Assembly (NCBI GenBank): GCA_002421685.1
Contig: DISB01000010.1
Span: forward strand, 63,324 to 127,323
DNA length: 64,000 nucleotides
Direction: 5' to 3'
DNA from: Bacteroidetes bacterium UBA6221
GTDB lineage: Bacteria > Bacteroidota > Bacteroidia > Chitinophagales > Chitinophagaceae
The notes under the pieces were generated by a model. That model did no database searches and was not told the origin of the DNA. It was given only the letters and a program-made list of their open reading frames with translations. Each line of letters starts with the position of its first letter. Positions within the stretch are counted from its first letter, which is position 1. The position numbers were made by a program, and so were the translations under genes. Below are positions 34,319 to 43,704 of this stretch, in pieces.

Positions 34319-35722
34319 ATGGTAATAGAACAACTGTATACCAAATGCCTGAGCGAGGCAGCATATTTCATTGCCAGCAATGGCGAGGCAGCGGTAATAG
34401 ATCCGTTGCGCGATGTGGACGAATACATCAAAAAAGCTGAAGAGCTGGGTGTAAAGATCAAATATATATTTGAAACGCATTTTCATGCCGACTTCGTAAG
34501 CGGTCACCTGGAGTTGGCCAAATGTACAGGCGCGCCAATTGTGTACGGACCGGGCGCGGAAACAGGTTTTGCTGTTCACCTGGCCAAAGATGGTGAGGAG
34601 TTTACTGTCGGCAACCTAAAGATAAAAGCGCTGCATACGCCGGGGCATACAGTGGAAAGCACATCTTACCTGTTGTATAACGAAGCGGGTAACCCGCATT
34701 GCATCTTCACAGGCGATACACTCTTTGTAGGAGATGTAGGCCGCCCCGACCTGTTCAGCGGTAATATGAGCAAGGAAGAACTGGCCGGTATGATGTACGA
34801 ATCATTGAACAGCAAAATAAAAAGCCTGCCGGATGATGTAGTTGTATATCCTGCGCATGGCCCCGGCTCCTCATGCGGTAAAAACCTGGGCGCTGAAACA
34901 TTCAGTACGATCGGACAACAAAAGACAACAAATTACGCCCTGCAGGATATGACCAAAGAGGAGTTCATCAAAGCAGTCACCGAGGGATTATCGACACCGC
35001 CCGCTTACTTCCCTGTCAACGCTAAGATCAATAAGGAAGGTTATTCGACCATGGACAAGCTGATGGAAACAGCAATGACACCATTGTCTGTGGCGGAACT
35101 GAAAGAGAAAATGGCCAACGATGTATGGCTGCTGGATACCCGTCCTGCTACGGAGTTTACGCAAGCCTTTATTCCCGGCGCCATCAGCATCGGGCTGGAG
35201 GGCAGGTTTGCCGAGTGGGCAGGCAGTTTATTGCCATTCGATCAGCCGCTGGTGTTGGTAACCGACCCCGGCAAGGAAGAAGAGAGCGTAATAAGGCTGG
35301 CGCGTGTAGGTTTTGAGAACGTGCAGGGCTACCTGGAAGGTGGCCTTTCCACATGGATTGACGCGGGCGAAGAGATTGATATGATAATCGACATAGAGCC
35401 CGACGAACTGGCGATGGATATGCCGCACGACAACCGCCTGGAAGTAATAGACGTACGTAAGCCAACCGAATACGATGCCGGGCACGTAAAAGGCGCTGCC
35501 AACGTACCTTTGGATACGATGAAAGATATATTCAATATTGCATTGATAAGCAGTGAGAATAACCTCTATGTACATTGTGCCGGAGGTTATCGGTCGGTAA
35601 TAGCCGCATCATTGCTGAAAAGACAAGGTTATCACAACCTGCGCAATGTTTTGGGTGGTTTCTCAAAAATGAAAGACCAGAAGGGACTGAAAATTGTGAC
35701 CACGGAAAAAGAGAGTGCATAA
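34319..35722 (+). CDS. MBL-fold persulfide-dioxygenase-like protein with two rhodanese domains
   Basis: 467 residues. The N-terminal metallo-beta-lactamase domain has THFHADFVSGHLELA (residues 53-67), HTPGHTVESTSYLL and FTGDTLFVGDVGRPDL. This pattern is that of ETHE1/BigR-type sulfur dioxygenases. Two rhodanese domains follow. The first (about 260-355) has VTDPGKEEES where the active loop should be and lacks the catalytic cysteine; the second (about 370-460) keeps it in YVHCAGGYRS. It should oxidise glutathione or protein persulfides and move sulfane sulfur. It is followed by a good terminator. Confidence 0.9.
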   Translation: MVIEQLYTKCLSEAAYFIASNGEAAVIDPLRDVDEYIKKAEELGVKIKYIFETHFHADFVSGHLELAKCTGAPIVYGPGAETGFAVHLAKDGEEFTVGNLKIKALHTPGHTVESTSYLLYNEAGNPHCIFTGDTLFVGDVGRPDLFSGNMSKEELAGMMYESLNSKIKSLPDDVVVYPAHGPGSSCGKNLGAETFSTIGQQKTTNYALQDMTKEEFIKAVTEGLSTPPAYFPVNAKINKEGYSTMDKLMETAMTPLSVAELKEKMANDVWLLDTRPATEFTQAFIPGAISIGLEGRFAEWAGSLLPFDQPLVLVTDPGKEEESVIRLARVGFENVQGYLEGGLSTWIDAGEEIDMIIDIEPDELAMDMPHDNRLEVIDVRKPTEYDAGHVKGAANVPLDTMKDIFNIALISSENNLYVHCAGGYRSVIAASLLKRQGYHNLRNVLGGFSKMKDQKGLKIVTTEKESA

Positions 35723-35744
35723 AATAAACTTAATGTCTTGTAAT

Positions 35745-35777
35745 GCCCCTTTTTTAGCAGAAAAGGGGCTTTTTTAT
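35745..35777 (+). terminator. Intrinsic terminator
   Basis: GCCCCTTTT / AAAAGGGGC stem with a short loop, followed by six T. Confidence 0.85.
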
Positions 35778-35819
35778 TGCAATTGTACGGCAGGCCATGT
35801 ATTTTTAAGTTTAGAAAAG

Positions 35820-35827
35820 TATATTTG
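35820..35827 (+). promoter_or_regulatory. -7 box TATATTTG
   Basis: Exact TAnnTTTG match, 15 bases before the first ATG of the outer-membrane protein gene. Confidence 0.5.
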
Positions 35828-35842
35828 AAGCTTATCTGTTAA

Positions 35843-36847
35843 ATGATTAACATGAGACATATTTCCGCTATATGCCTGGGTGCGGCATTGGGCTTTGCAG
35901 CTTTTACCGCCAAGGCACAAGGAGAGGCCGACCCCGGTTTTGCATCTACAGGCTCTATGCGCACTACTTCGGCATTGATGATCAATGAGTACGATTATGA
36001 GAACCAGCGCGCGCATTTCAGCCTTGGGCATACTTTTGCCAAAGGTGAAAGGGACATAAGGCTGAACATATCGCAGCTTGAAGTGCGGGTGCCTCTGTTT
36101 GGCTCGTATAGCGGAGGATATTTTGATGTAAAGCTGCCGATATTTTCATCGGCGGGCGAACTGGGAAATAGCTGGGGCCTCAGCGATATGTCGGCATCTT
36201 ATACGCATATGTTCATTGGCTTGGAAGACTGGACCATACAGGGTACAGGCGGCCTGCTGATAGGCATGGGCACGGCAACTAATGCTGATGGCAAGGCCCG
36301 CCCCTTACCTATGGCTTACCAGCCCAGCCGTGGCAGCAGTGATGTAATGGTAGGCGGCAGCGTAACATGGAAGCAATGGATATCTGCAGCAGTGGGGTAC
36401 CAGCAGCCCTTAATAAGGTACAACGAAAATGAGTTCTTCGCAGCCAATGCTATCAACGATACTTTTTACAGCAGGGATGTATATACTATTGCGCGCAAGT
36501 TATACCGCCAGGGTGATGTGATGTTGCGCCTGGAGGGACACTATGTTACCGAGCGCATTGGGTTGACAGCCGGCGCCCTGGGTATTTACCACCTGAAGGA
36601 CGACCTGTACCAGGACCGCAACACAGGCGGTTGGTATGAGATAGACGGCACACAGGGCTTAACTATTAACCTGGTGGGTAACGCATACTATCGCTTTGGT
36701 CGTCACGGCCAGTTTAAACTGGATGTAACCGGCGCCACACCCGTAGTGCGCAGAGATGTGTATTCTTCCGGCCTTTACCGCCAGTGGATGCTCACGCCGC
36801 GCTTCACCTTCTTCCTCAACAGCAAGAAAGGCGCGCTGATGTTCTGA
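35843..36847 (+). CDS. Putative outer-membrane beta-barrel protein
   Basis: 334 residues. The signal peptide spans about 1-25 (MRHISAICLGAALGFAAFTAKAQ from the second ATG). The mature protein is strand-rich with regular aromatic residues (GGYFDVKLPIF, MVGGSVTWKQWISAAVGYQQ, LTPRFTFFLN). It resembles the transporter-like outer-membrane barrels of the phenol_MetA_deg type, but no motif is decisive. It stands alone between two terminators. Confidence 0.65.
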   Translation: MINMRHISAICLGAALGFAAFTAKAQGEADPGFASTGSMRTTSALMINEYDYENQRAHFSLGHTFAKGERDIRLNISQLEVRVPLFGSYSGGYFDVKLPIFSSAGELGNSWGLSDMSASYTHMFIGLEDWTIQGTGGLLIGMGTATNADGKARPLPMAYQPSRGSSDVMVGGSVTWKQWISAAVGYQQPLIRYNENEFFAANAINDTFYSRDVYTIARKLYRQGDVMLRLEGHYVTERIGLTAGALGIYHLKDDLYQDRNTGGWYEIDGTQGLTINLVGNAYYRFGRHGQFKLDVTGATPVVRRDVYSSGLYRQWMLTPRFTFFLNSKKGALMF

Positions 36848-36872
36848 TGCAGCGGTCGATAATGATATTTGA

Positions 36873-36911
36873 AAGAGGCAGGTTAGTTTATCCTGCCTCT
36901 GTTGTTTTTTG
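36873..36911. terminator. Terminator between convergent genes
   Basis: Stem AGAGGCAGG / CCTGCCTCT with a 9-base loop, followed by GTTGTTTTTT. Confidence 0.8.
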
Positions 36912-36947
36912 CATGTCTCATCCCGGCAGACAATCCCACTGCTTCCC

Positions 36948-39254
36948 TCACACTACCATTCCAAACATTCTATCCAATATATCCGCAGTTTCTTTAGCTG
37001 CCAGCGCCGGGTTTAATGCTGTATCGGAAATGCCTGAGACTACCCGCGATATATTATGGTCGACTGTTCCCTTCTTAGCCCAAATATTTGTGGGTGCTAC
37101 GGTTAGGTAGGCTGAAAAATTATGGTGCCCGCTCCCTGGTCGTTCGCCTATGATATGTACAATGCCTTTCTTGCCCTGCGTACTACCAAACAATATTTCA
37201 CCACATTGGTACCCGGTGCGTACCCTACCGTAGGTAATCACGATATTCTTATCGTTGAGGGTATAACCTTTTTGTTGCAATTCCTGCCTGATACCAGTTA
37301 AAAATGGTTGCAGATGCCCTTCATCCATGATGGCCCTGACATTAAGCCCGTCTGATATAATGATTTGCACATCGGGCGATTGGCCCTTTCCGGCTTCATT
37401 CAGCTCGTTCAGTTTCCTGATGGCTTCAATACTCAACTGTTCGCCCGCCTGCGGGTGGTATACATGGTCTTTCCGGTCCTTAGCTTTAGACAGCACAGGC
37501 ACGGCTGCCGGTATAGACTTGATAAAGCTTCCAGGCATTTCCGTCCACAAGCTCACCTTCGCGTCTTCATACAACACCCTTACCTCTTTATCGAGTTCAG
37601 GGTTCATATCCCAGTGGTTATTGCCATACCGCTCGGCTATCGGTACGCCGCGTTCTCTTATTTCTTTTATCTTTTGCCTTCCTTCCGTATATATTACTTC
37701 CTTAGCCCTGGCATCTCCCTTAGCTCTGCGGTATTGGTAATATACCCATATAGGGTCGCCAAAATATTCCGTTGGTTTTCCTTCGGCGTCTATTACTTTA
37801 ATGTTCTTAAAAAATTCCCACATCGCATCATCTACCTTATAGCCAAACTTTTCCCTGATACGCACATGGTCGTTGAAGGCTGTAGTCAGGTAGCTGAGCA
37901 TGGGGTCGTTCTTAGTGGGCAATGCCATCAGGTAGGCCGGATTGGCTGGCATCACTTGTTCGATACACCAGTCCAGGTCATCCAACGTCACATCCATATG
38001 CAGAGTGGAGCAGATATCCAGCCCGATGGTCAGCCCGTGCAATTTGCCCATAACAATATCTTCCAGGCAGCAACGCACCAATTGTTCTTTGGTCTTAAAT
38101 ACTTCGGGGCCGATAAAGCCCGCCACATCGTTGACATGCGTCCATGGTATATCTCCTGTCGGTTTCGAAGCGGCCATTTTCATTTTCAACGCGCGCAGAA
38201 AACCATATTTTCTCGACTCAAGAATAACCATATCCACACCTTCAGCATTGCCATTCGTGTAATCAGCACCCTGGCCCGTTTCCGCATATAGTCCATACCT
38301 GCCTTTGCGCAGCGAGGCGTAATGTTCCATTTTCTCTACGGACAGGTCAAAGGTCCGGTTGGCGCTTTCAGTGCCGGCCAGGCTCTGAAACCATATGCCT
38401 GTTGTGCCGGGTTGCATTTCTTCTACTGCTGCTTGTATGTCTATATGCGAGAGAACACAGTTGGGAATGGTATTTTCTAACTTGAATGTAGTGATGATGT
38501 CAAACAAAGCTTTTTCAATGGCAGCCACCGAAGCTGGTTCGCTCGAAACGGGATTGGTGCCTAACACGAGGTCGCCAACCGCATACGCCCATGCATCAAA
38601 TACCTGCCATGAAATATCATCAATATTATCCGTGGGTGAGTTGGGCTGTATACGTGCGCCCATATATCCTTTGCTGCCTATCTTGCTGCCCGGTAGTGGA
38701 TTGAAAATCTTTTGCCCCACCTGCACCAGTTCCCCGTTGCTCATCAGCTTTACCACACAACCGATTATATCGCTGCTGAGTGCAGGCATTATTTCTTTTA
38801 TTTTTTCTTCAGGTTGGGTGAGGATAAACTCTTTCAGTTGCCCTATTGTCCAACTATCTGCTTCGCTATTGTTTACTGTTGTTTTTGCTACCAGGTCTGA
38901 AATACTGTCCCTGTGTAAATTATGACTGGAGATGTCCGCAATCCGGGTGTTTGACAATAACAGCCTTGCGTTGTTGCGTGTATTATCTGTTGTTGCGGCA
39001 ACACCCAACGACATATCACCTTCCTTAAACTCGTTGGCAGCGCCTATTATCTTTTTGTACAAGCCTGTGTCGAATTTCCCGTTTACCCTATTGATGTAAG
39101 AAAAGATGTCTTCCATATCAGTGAGCTTATCTACAACCACGCCGTCCTCTTTACCAATGGGCGAACCTGGTACCCCACACCTGTTGAACAATAATACTGA
39201 AGTACCTGCTACTGCTGCCTGTCGAATAAACTTCTTCCTGGAAATCTCCTTCAT
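36948..39254 (-). CDS. Exported EutB-EutC fusion (ethanolamine ammonia-lyase, both subunits)
   Basis: 768 residues joining both subunits of the adenosylcobalamin-dependent lyase. The EutB part (about 45-500) has RIQPNSPTDN (201-210), FQSLAGTE (289-296), AETGQGADYTNG with E325, and GFIGPE, then MGKLHGLTIGLDICSTLH. The EutC part (about 595-768) has IIISDGLNVRAIMDEGHL (631-648), GRVRTGYQCGEILFG (676-690), IGERPGSGHH (702-711), VDHNISRVVSGISDTAL (731-747). The N-terminus MKEISRKKFIRQAAVAGTSV has a twin-arginine-like SRKKFIR block and a hydrophobic stretch, so export through Tat is predicted, which is unexpected for a B12 enzyme that is normally cytosolic or in microcompartments. No other eut genes are adjacent. 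Confidence 0.92.
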   Translation of the reverse strand: MKEISRKKFIRQAAVAGTSVLLFNRCGVPGSPIGKEDGVVVDKLTDMEDIFSYINRVNGKFDTGLYKKIIGAANEFKEGDMSLGVAATTDNTRNNARLLLSNTRIADISSHNLHRDSISDLVAKTTVNNSEADSWTIGQLKEFILTQPEEKIKEIMPALSSDIIGCVVKLMSNGELVQVGQKIFNPLPGSKIGSKGYMGARIQPNSPTDNIDDISWQVFDAWAYAVGDLVLGTNPVSSEPASVAAIEKALFDIITTFKLENTIPNCVLSHIDIQAAVEEMQPGTTGIWFQSLAGTESANRTFDLSVEKMEHYASLRKGRYGLYAETGQGADYTNGNAEGVDMVILESRKYGFLRALKMKMAASKPTGDIPWTHVNDVAGFIGPEVFKTKEQLVRCCLEDIVMGKLHGLTIGLDICSTLHMDVTLDDLDWCIEQVMPANPAYLMALPTKNDPMLSYLTTAFNDHVRIREKFGYKVDDAMWEFFKNIKVIDAEGKPTEYFGDPIWVYYQYRRAKGDARAKEVIYTEGRQKIKEIRERGVPIAERYGNNHWDMNPELDKEVRVLYEDAKVSLWTEMPGSFIKSIPAAVPVLSKAKDRKDHVYHPQAGEQLSIEAIRKLNELNEAGKGQSPDVQIIISDGLNVRAIMDEGHLQPFLTGIRQELQQKGYTLNDKNIVITYGRVRTGYQCGEILFGSTQGKKGIVHIIGERPGSGHHNFSAYLTVAPTNIWAKKGTVDHNISRVVSGISDTALNPALAAKETADILDRMFGMVV

Positions 39255-39345
39255 TATGCAATTATTCTATATAAAAATACAGTATTACTTAAATAAGATT
39301 ATTAATTTCAACCCAATAATTATTTAACCCCTCAATTTTCTACAA

Positions 39346-40077
39346 ATGAAACAGTCAGCACTCATTATGCTTTTTATTGCCACCCTGGCTTCCTGCAAGA
39401 AGGATGACAACAACACAAATAGTAACAATAACAACAACACGCCAACTTCGTACGTATGCCCAACATGCGTTACTGCGCCGGAGGCCAAATCTGAACACGA
39501 TGCCGGAAGCGGCGGTGTGTATAAGGGAGTGATTGTAGGTTCGTCAGGTACTATTGCATTATACTTGTACAATACGGGTACAGAAGTAAAAGCGTTGGTG
39601 TCCTTCGATGGCAAGAGCGCTACATTCACTACCCAATCTCTCTCTTCATGGTCACCGGGGCAACCCATCAGCAACGCGCTGTTTACCGGTACAATAGACG
39701 GCAAGGCTATGTCTGCCTATTTTTCAGTAGATGCCAACGGGCAAAACCCACAGGTGCAGATGACCATACCCGGCCATACAGTTAACGTTGCTGTGTATAA
39801 AGAAACTTCAAAAGCACTGGTAAAGAACTACGAGGGAACATATACCGGCGACGATGCGGGTACGTTCAACATGACCCTGAACGGCAACGATTATTCAATC
39901 GTGGTTTCCGGCGGTGGTATATTGGAGGGCTCGTTGGTGAATGGTGCGATTGACCACCTGACACAAAAAGACCAGGTAGAAGTAAAAGGTACATTTAACG
40001 GCGACGATGTGAGCGGAACGTGGAAAGACACCAAGAGCACGAAGCAAGGCACATGGTCTGGTAAGCGTACCTTGTAA
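39346..40077 (+). CDS. Lipoprotein with Asn-rich linker, unknown function
   Basis: 243 residues. The type II signal MKQSALIMLFIATLASC has the lipobox LASC (C17). An asparagine-rich spacer follows (DNNTNSNNNNNTPT), with YVCPTCVTAPE, a CxxC pair, near residue 45. The remainder is beta-rich with two similar-looking halves (GVYKGVIVGSSGTIAL and YEGTYTGDDAGTFNMTL), perhaps a duplicated barrel-like domain. Function unknown. It diverges from the eutBC-type gene and ends at a terminator shared with the photolyase gene. Confidence 0.65.
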   Translation: MKQSALIMLFIATLASCKKDDNNTNSNNNNNTPTSYVCPTCVTAPEAKSEHDAGSGGVYKGVIVGSSGTIALYLYNTGTEVKALVSFDGKSATFTTQSLSSWSPGQPISNALFTGTIDGKAMSAYFSVDANGQNPQVQMTIPGHTVNVAVYKETSKALVKNYEGTYTGDDAGTFNMTLNGNDYSIVVSGGGILEGSLVNGAIDHLTQKDQVEVKGTFNGDDVSGTWKDTKSTKQGTWSGKRTL

Positions 40078-40099
40078 TGTGTTTATGAACTACACAGTC

Positions 40100-40132
40100 A
40101 ATAAGGGGGCCGGCAAGTCCCCTTATTTTTTG
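40100..40132. terminator. Terminator overlapping the end of the photolyase gene
   Basis: Stem AATAAGGGG / CCCCTTATT with a 10-base loop, followed by TTTTTG. The photolyase stop codon lies in its 3' arm. Confidence 0.8.
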
Positions 40133-41433
40133 CCCAATACATCACTAATTGCATTAAGGCAACGCCGGCGGGCGAAGCTGTGCTCTACAACCGGTTGGGG
40201 ATATTTAGTGAAGTCTTCAAACTCAGGTATCCATTCGCGTATGTATTTCAATTCAGGGTCAAACTTTTGTGTTTGCAGGCAGGGATTGAAAATCCTGAAA
40301 TAGGGTGCTGCGTCACAGCCACTACCCGCAGCCCATTGCCAGCCGCCGTTGTTCGAGGCCAGGTCAAAGTCCAGTAGCTTCTCTGCAAAGTATGCCTCGC
40401 CCCAGCGCCAGTCTATCAACAGGTGTTTTACCAGGAAGCTGGCTACAATCATTCGTACCCTGTTGTGCATATAGCCGGTGCTGTTCAGCTCACGCATACC
40501 TGCATCCACTATAGGGTAGCCGGTTTTCCCTTCGCACCACAGCCTGAATTCTTCTGTATTATTGCGCCAGGCTATCTTATCATATTCCGGCTTAAAAGCA
40601 TGATTGACCACATACGGAAAATGCCAGAGAATAGACTGGTAAAAATCCCGCCATATCAATTCGTTCAGTAGTTTTTCATTCAACTCTTTTGCTTTTGCTG
40701 CCAACTGCCTGATACTGACCGTACCGAAACGCAGGGGTACACTTAACCTGGTAGTGCCATGCAAAGAGGGGATATCCCTGGTGTTGTGGTAATCTTTCGC
40801 CACCGCTTCATCCAGTTCAGCCCGTGGTATATCAACATTTGTCCGCACGAAACCTATACTCTCTAAAGATGGTACCGGTAATGCCTGTTGTTTGTAGAAA
40901 TGATCAAAGTACTTTTCTACAGGATAAGGCCGCAGGTAAAACTCATTCAGCCTGGCTTTCCATCGTTTACTGTAAGGCGTATATACAGTATATGGTTCGC
41001 CATTGTCTTTAAGCACTTCATCTTTTTCAAATATCACCTGGTCTTTGTAGCTGAAGAAGCTGATACCCTGCCCTTGCAGGTAACCGGCAATACGCTTATC
41101 TCTTTCTCTTGCATAAGGTTCGTAATCGTGGTTGGTGTACACGGCCTGTACATCGTACCGCGAAACTAACTGACGAAAAGCATCTTCGGGTGTGCTATGC
41201 AGCACGTGCAGCGTACTACCTGTTGCCTCCAGTTGTGCCTGCATATGTTCCAGTTGCCGGTGTATGAAGTCCACCCGTTTATCTGCCTTATTCTCTAACT
41301 CATCCAGTATGTTGGTATCGAAAATGAAAACAGGCACTACCGGATAGCCGGAACGTAATGCATGATATAATCCTGCGTTGTCGTGCAATCGCAAATCGCG
41401 CCTGAACCAGAAGATGGATACTTTATCAGCCAT
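40123..41433 (-). CDS. phrB: Deoxyribodipyrimidine photolyase (cryptochrome/photolyase family)
   Basis: 436 residues. The N-terminal antenna domain starts VSIFWFRRDLRLHDNAGLYH. The FAD-binding domain contains LIWRDFYQSILWHFPYV, GKTGYPIVDAGMRELNSTGYMHNRVRMIVASFL and LDFDLASNNGGWQWAAGSGCDAAPYFRIFNP (given here as separate short blocks: TGYPIVDAGMREL, HNRVRMIVASF, NNGGWQWAAGSG). These are classical class I CPD photolyase signatures. It repairs cyclobutane pyrimidine dimers using blue light. A -7-like box TACTTTCG lies 9 bases upstream of the start. Confidence 0.95.
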   Translation of the reverse strand: MADKVSIFWFRRDLRLHDNAGLYHALRSGYPVVPVFIFDTNILDELENKADKRVDFIHRQLEHMQAQLEATGSTLHVLHSTPEDAFRQLVSRYDVQAVYTNHDYEPYARERDKRIAGYLQGQGISFFSYKDQVIFEKDEVLKDNGEPYTVYTPYSKRWKARLNEFYLRPYPVEKYFDHFYKQQALPVPSLESIGFVRTNVDIPRAELDEAVAKDYHNTRDIPSLHGTTRLSVPLRFGTVSIRQLAAKAKELNEKLLNELIWRDFYQSILWHFPYVVNHAFKPEYDKIAWRNNTEEFRLWCEGKTGYPIVDAGMRELNSTGYMHNRVRMIVASFLVKHLLIDWRWGEAYFAEKLLDFDLASNNGGWQWAAGSGCDAAPYFRIFNPCLQTQKFDPELKYIREWIPEFEDFTKYPQPVVEHSFARRRCLNAISDVLGKK

Positions 41434-41441
41434 ACACTGTC

Positions 41442-41449
41442 CGAAAGTA
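41442..41449 (-). promoter_or_regulatory. -7-like box TACTTTCG (reverse strand)
   Basis: One mismatch to TAnnTTTG, 8 bases upstream of the photolyase start codon. Confidence 0.35.
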
Positions 41450-41507
41450 GCTATTGGTTGTTTGCTACATCATCAGTTTGATTGATAAACCGATAACCAG
41501 GTTGGCG

Positions 41508-43355
41508 TTACAGCAACTCCTCAATAGCATTTTCCAACTCTGCACGGGTAATGGGTATACCCTTTATTTTGTTATACCCTTTTGCATCTACCATATACTG
41601 GTCGCGGATAATTTTTATCAGCTGGCCGTTGTTGATTTCCGGTATCAGCACGTGCTTGTAGTTGCTGATGATTTCACCCAGGTTCCCGGGGAAAGGACGG
41701 AGGTAACGCAGGTGTGCATGTGCCACTGATTTGCCTTGTGCCTGCAATTCTTTAGCCGCACTCTTAATGGCTCCGTATGTTGAACCCCAGCCCAACACCA
41801 GTACATCACCCTTTTCAGGGCCGCTGTCTAATTGCTGCAGGGGAATGTAGTCTGCTATGCGGTCTACTTTTTCCTGGCGGGTTTTTACCATATGCTGGTG
41901 GTTCTCCGGGTCGTAGGACACGTTGCCCGTTATGTCTTCTTTTTCCAATCCGCCTATGCGGTGCTCCAGCCCCGCTGTGCCGGGTATAGCCCATGCGCGC
42001 ACCAACTTCTCATCTCTTTTGTAGGGCAGGAATTGTTCTTCGCCCTCACCCAGGCCTTGTTTGAAGTTGACAGTAATTGGTGCCAGGTCTTCGCTCTTAG
42101 GAAATTTCCAGGGCTCGGCGCCATTGGCTATATAACCATCGCTCAGCAACATTACGGGTGTCATGTGCTGTACAGCTATCCGCACTGCTTCATATACCGC
42201 ATCGAAACAATCGGCGGGTGTGGATGCTGAAATTATAGGCATCGGGCATTCACCATTACGGCCATAATACGCCTGCATCAAGTCGCTCTGCTCTGTTTTG
42301 GTAGGCAAACCTGTGGATGGCCCGCCGCGTTGTATGTTCACTATCAGCAGAGGTATTTCCAGCATTACAGCCAGGCCCATAGCTTCGGCTTTCAGCGCAA
42401 TACCGGGCCCGGAAGAGGTAGTAACACCCAGGCTGCCGCCGTACGATGCACCTATTGCAGATGTAATACCCGCTATCTCGTCCTCGGCCTGGAATGTACG
42501 TATGCCAAAGTTCTTGTGCCTGGATAGTTCATGCAGGATGTCGGATGCAGGTGTAATAGGATAAGAACCCAGGAACACGGGCAGGCCAGATTTTTCACCC
42601 GCAGCTATAATGCCGTATGCCAGCGCGGTATTGCCCGTAATGCCCCTGTAGGTACCGGGCTCCTGCTTCGCCTTTTCTACTTTATAGCGTGTGGTGAACG
42701 CCTCAATCGTATCGCCATAGTTGTAACCTGCCTGTAATGCCAGCATGTTACTTTGCAGTATCTCTTCTTTTTTGCCGAATTTTTCTTTCAGGAACCTAAT
42801 GGTGTTGTCCATATCCCTGTTGTACAACCAATAGACGAAGCCCAGCACAAACATGTTTTTTGCACGGTCTTTCTCCTTGGTGCCCATCTGTATGTCTTTC
42901 AGCGCCTCGCGGGTCAGCTTGGTGATGTCTATCTTATACAATTGATAGTTCTGCCCAAGGCTCTCGTCTTCTATCGGGTTTACTCCTTCGGGGTAGTTGG
43001 CCAGGCGCAGGTTTTTCACGTCAAAGCCATCGGTATTGGCTATTATGATGCCGCCTCTTTTCAGGTTTCCCAGGTTCACCTTCAGAGCGGCAGCGTTCAT
43101 GGCTACCAATACGTCACAATTATCACCCGGTGTGAACACCTCGTTGCTGGAAAAACGCAACTGGTAACCGCTCACACCCGGCACCGTACCCTGCGGGGCA
43201 CGTATCTCCGCCGGAAAATCCGGAAAGGTGGATAGATCGCTGCCGGCCAGGGCGGTGTTGTTGGTAAACTGTGTGCCCGTAAGCTGCATACCATCGCCGC
43301 TATCGCCGGCGAACTTAATCACTACTTCTTCTATAACCTGTGTAGAAACTGACAT
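41508..43355 (-). CDS. korA: 2-oxoacid:acceptor oxidoreductase, fused gamma-alpha subunit
   Basis: 615 residues from the ATG at 43355 (MSVSTQVIEEVVIKFAGDSG); an extra MGF precedes it. The N-terminal gamma domain is about 1-190 (KFAGDSGDGMQLTGTQFTNN, IRAPQGTVPGVSGYQLRFSS). The alpha pyrimidine-binding domain follows (GSYPITPASDILHELSRH, FQAEDEIAGITSAIGASYGG, TTSSGPGIALKAEAMGLAVM, NIQRGGPSTGLPTKTEQSDL). This is the KorA arrangement of 2-oxoglutarate:ferredoxin oxidoreductase in Bacteroidota. The TPP-binding beta subunit (korB), usually adjacent, is not present on either side. Confidence 0.93.
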   Translation of the reverse strand: MSVSTQVIEEVVIKFAGDSGDGMQLTGTQFTNNTALAGSDLSTFPDFPAEIRAPQGTVPGVSGYQLRFSSNEVFTPGDNCDVLVAMNAAALKVNLGNLKRGGIIIANTDGFDVKNLRLANYPEGVNPIEDESLGQNYQLYKIDITKLTREALKDIQMGTKEKDRAKNMFVLGFVYWLYNRDMDNTIRFLKEKFGKKEEILQSNMLALQAGYNYGDTIEAFTTRYKVEKAKQEPGTYRGITGNTALAYGIIAAGEKSGLPVFLGSYPITPASDILHELSRHKNFGIRTFQAEDEIAGITSAIGASYGGSLGVTTSSGPGIALKAEAMGLAVMLEIPLLIVNIQRGGPSTGLPTKTEQSDLMQAYYGRNGECPMPIISASTPADCFDAVYEAVRIAVQHMTPVMLLSDGYIANGAEPWKFPKSEDLAPITVNFKQGLGEGEEQFLPYKRDEKLVRAWAIPGTAGLEHRIGGLEKEDITGNVSYDPENHQHMVKTRQEKVDRIADYIPLQQLDSGPEKGDVLVLGWGSTYGAIKSAAKELQAQGKSVAHAHLRYLRPFPGNLGEIISNYKHVLIPEINNGQLIKIIRDQYMVDAKGYNKIKGIPITRAELENAIEELL

Positions 43356-43364
43356 AAAACCCAA

Positions 43365-43704
43365 TGGAGCGCAAAGTTAGGCATTTTAGACGCGCTGATG
43401 CATGGAACTGTCGCGGTTTAACTGTATATTTCATATTCATATCACCTTATCCAAAGTGTTTTCGTGATTGTCAACTATTGAAAATCAATACAATACCAAA
43501 ATATATTTAGGTTTGTTATGTAAATCGAGCGAGGGAATGATTTTTATCAGTTTTCGCAGCTTATTATGACCATGGAATATTTATTCTTTTTAATGATTAT
43601 TCAGGAAGTCGTCATGCCGCATGGGAAGTATTGATAGACAGGCCCTATTGATGTATAAACATTAGCCTGTGCTTTCGTTTAATATAATACCGTAATTTTA
43701 GGGT
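43365..43704. other. Intergenic region without recognisable gene
   Basis: Between divergent korA and pirin genes. Apart from the korA -7 box, I see no repeat, RNA or short gene. Confidence 0.5.
43372..43379 (-). promoter_or_regulatory. -7 box TAACTTTG (reverse strand)
   Basis: Exact TAnnTTTG on the reverse strand, 16 bases upstream of the korA start at 43355. Confidence 0.55.

Noticed and set aside
37365..38291. 308-codon forward open frame opposite the EutB-EutC gene
   Set aside because: It is antisense to strongly conserved EutB codons, has no initiation context, and its translation shows no recognisable domain.
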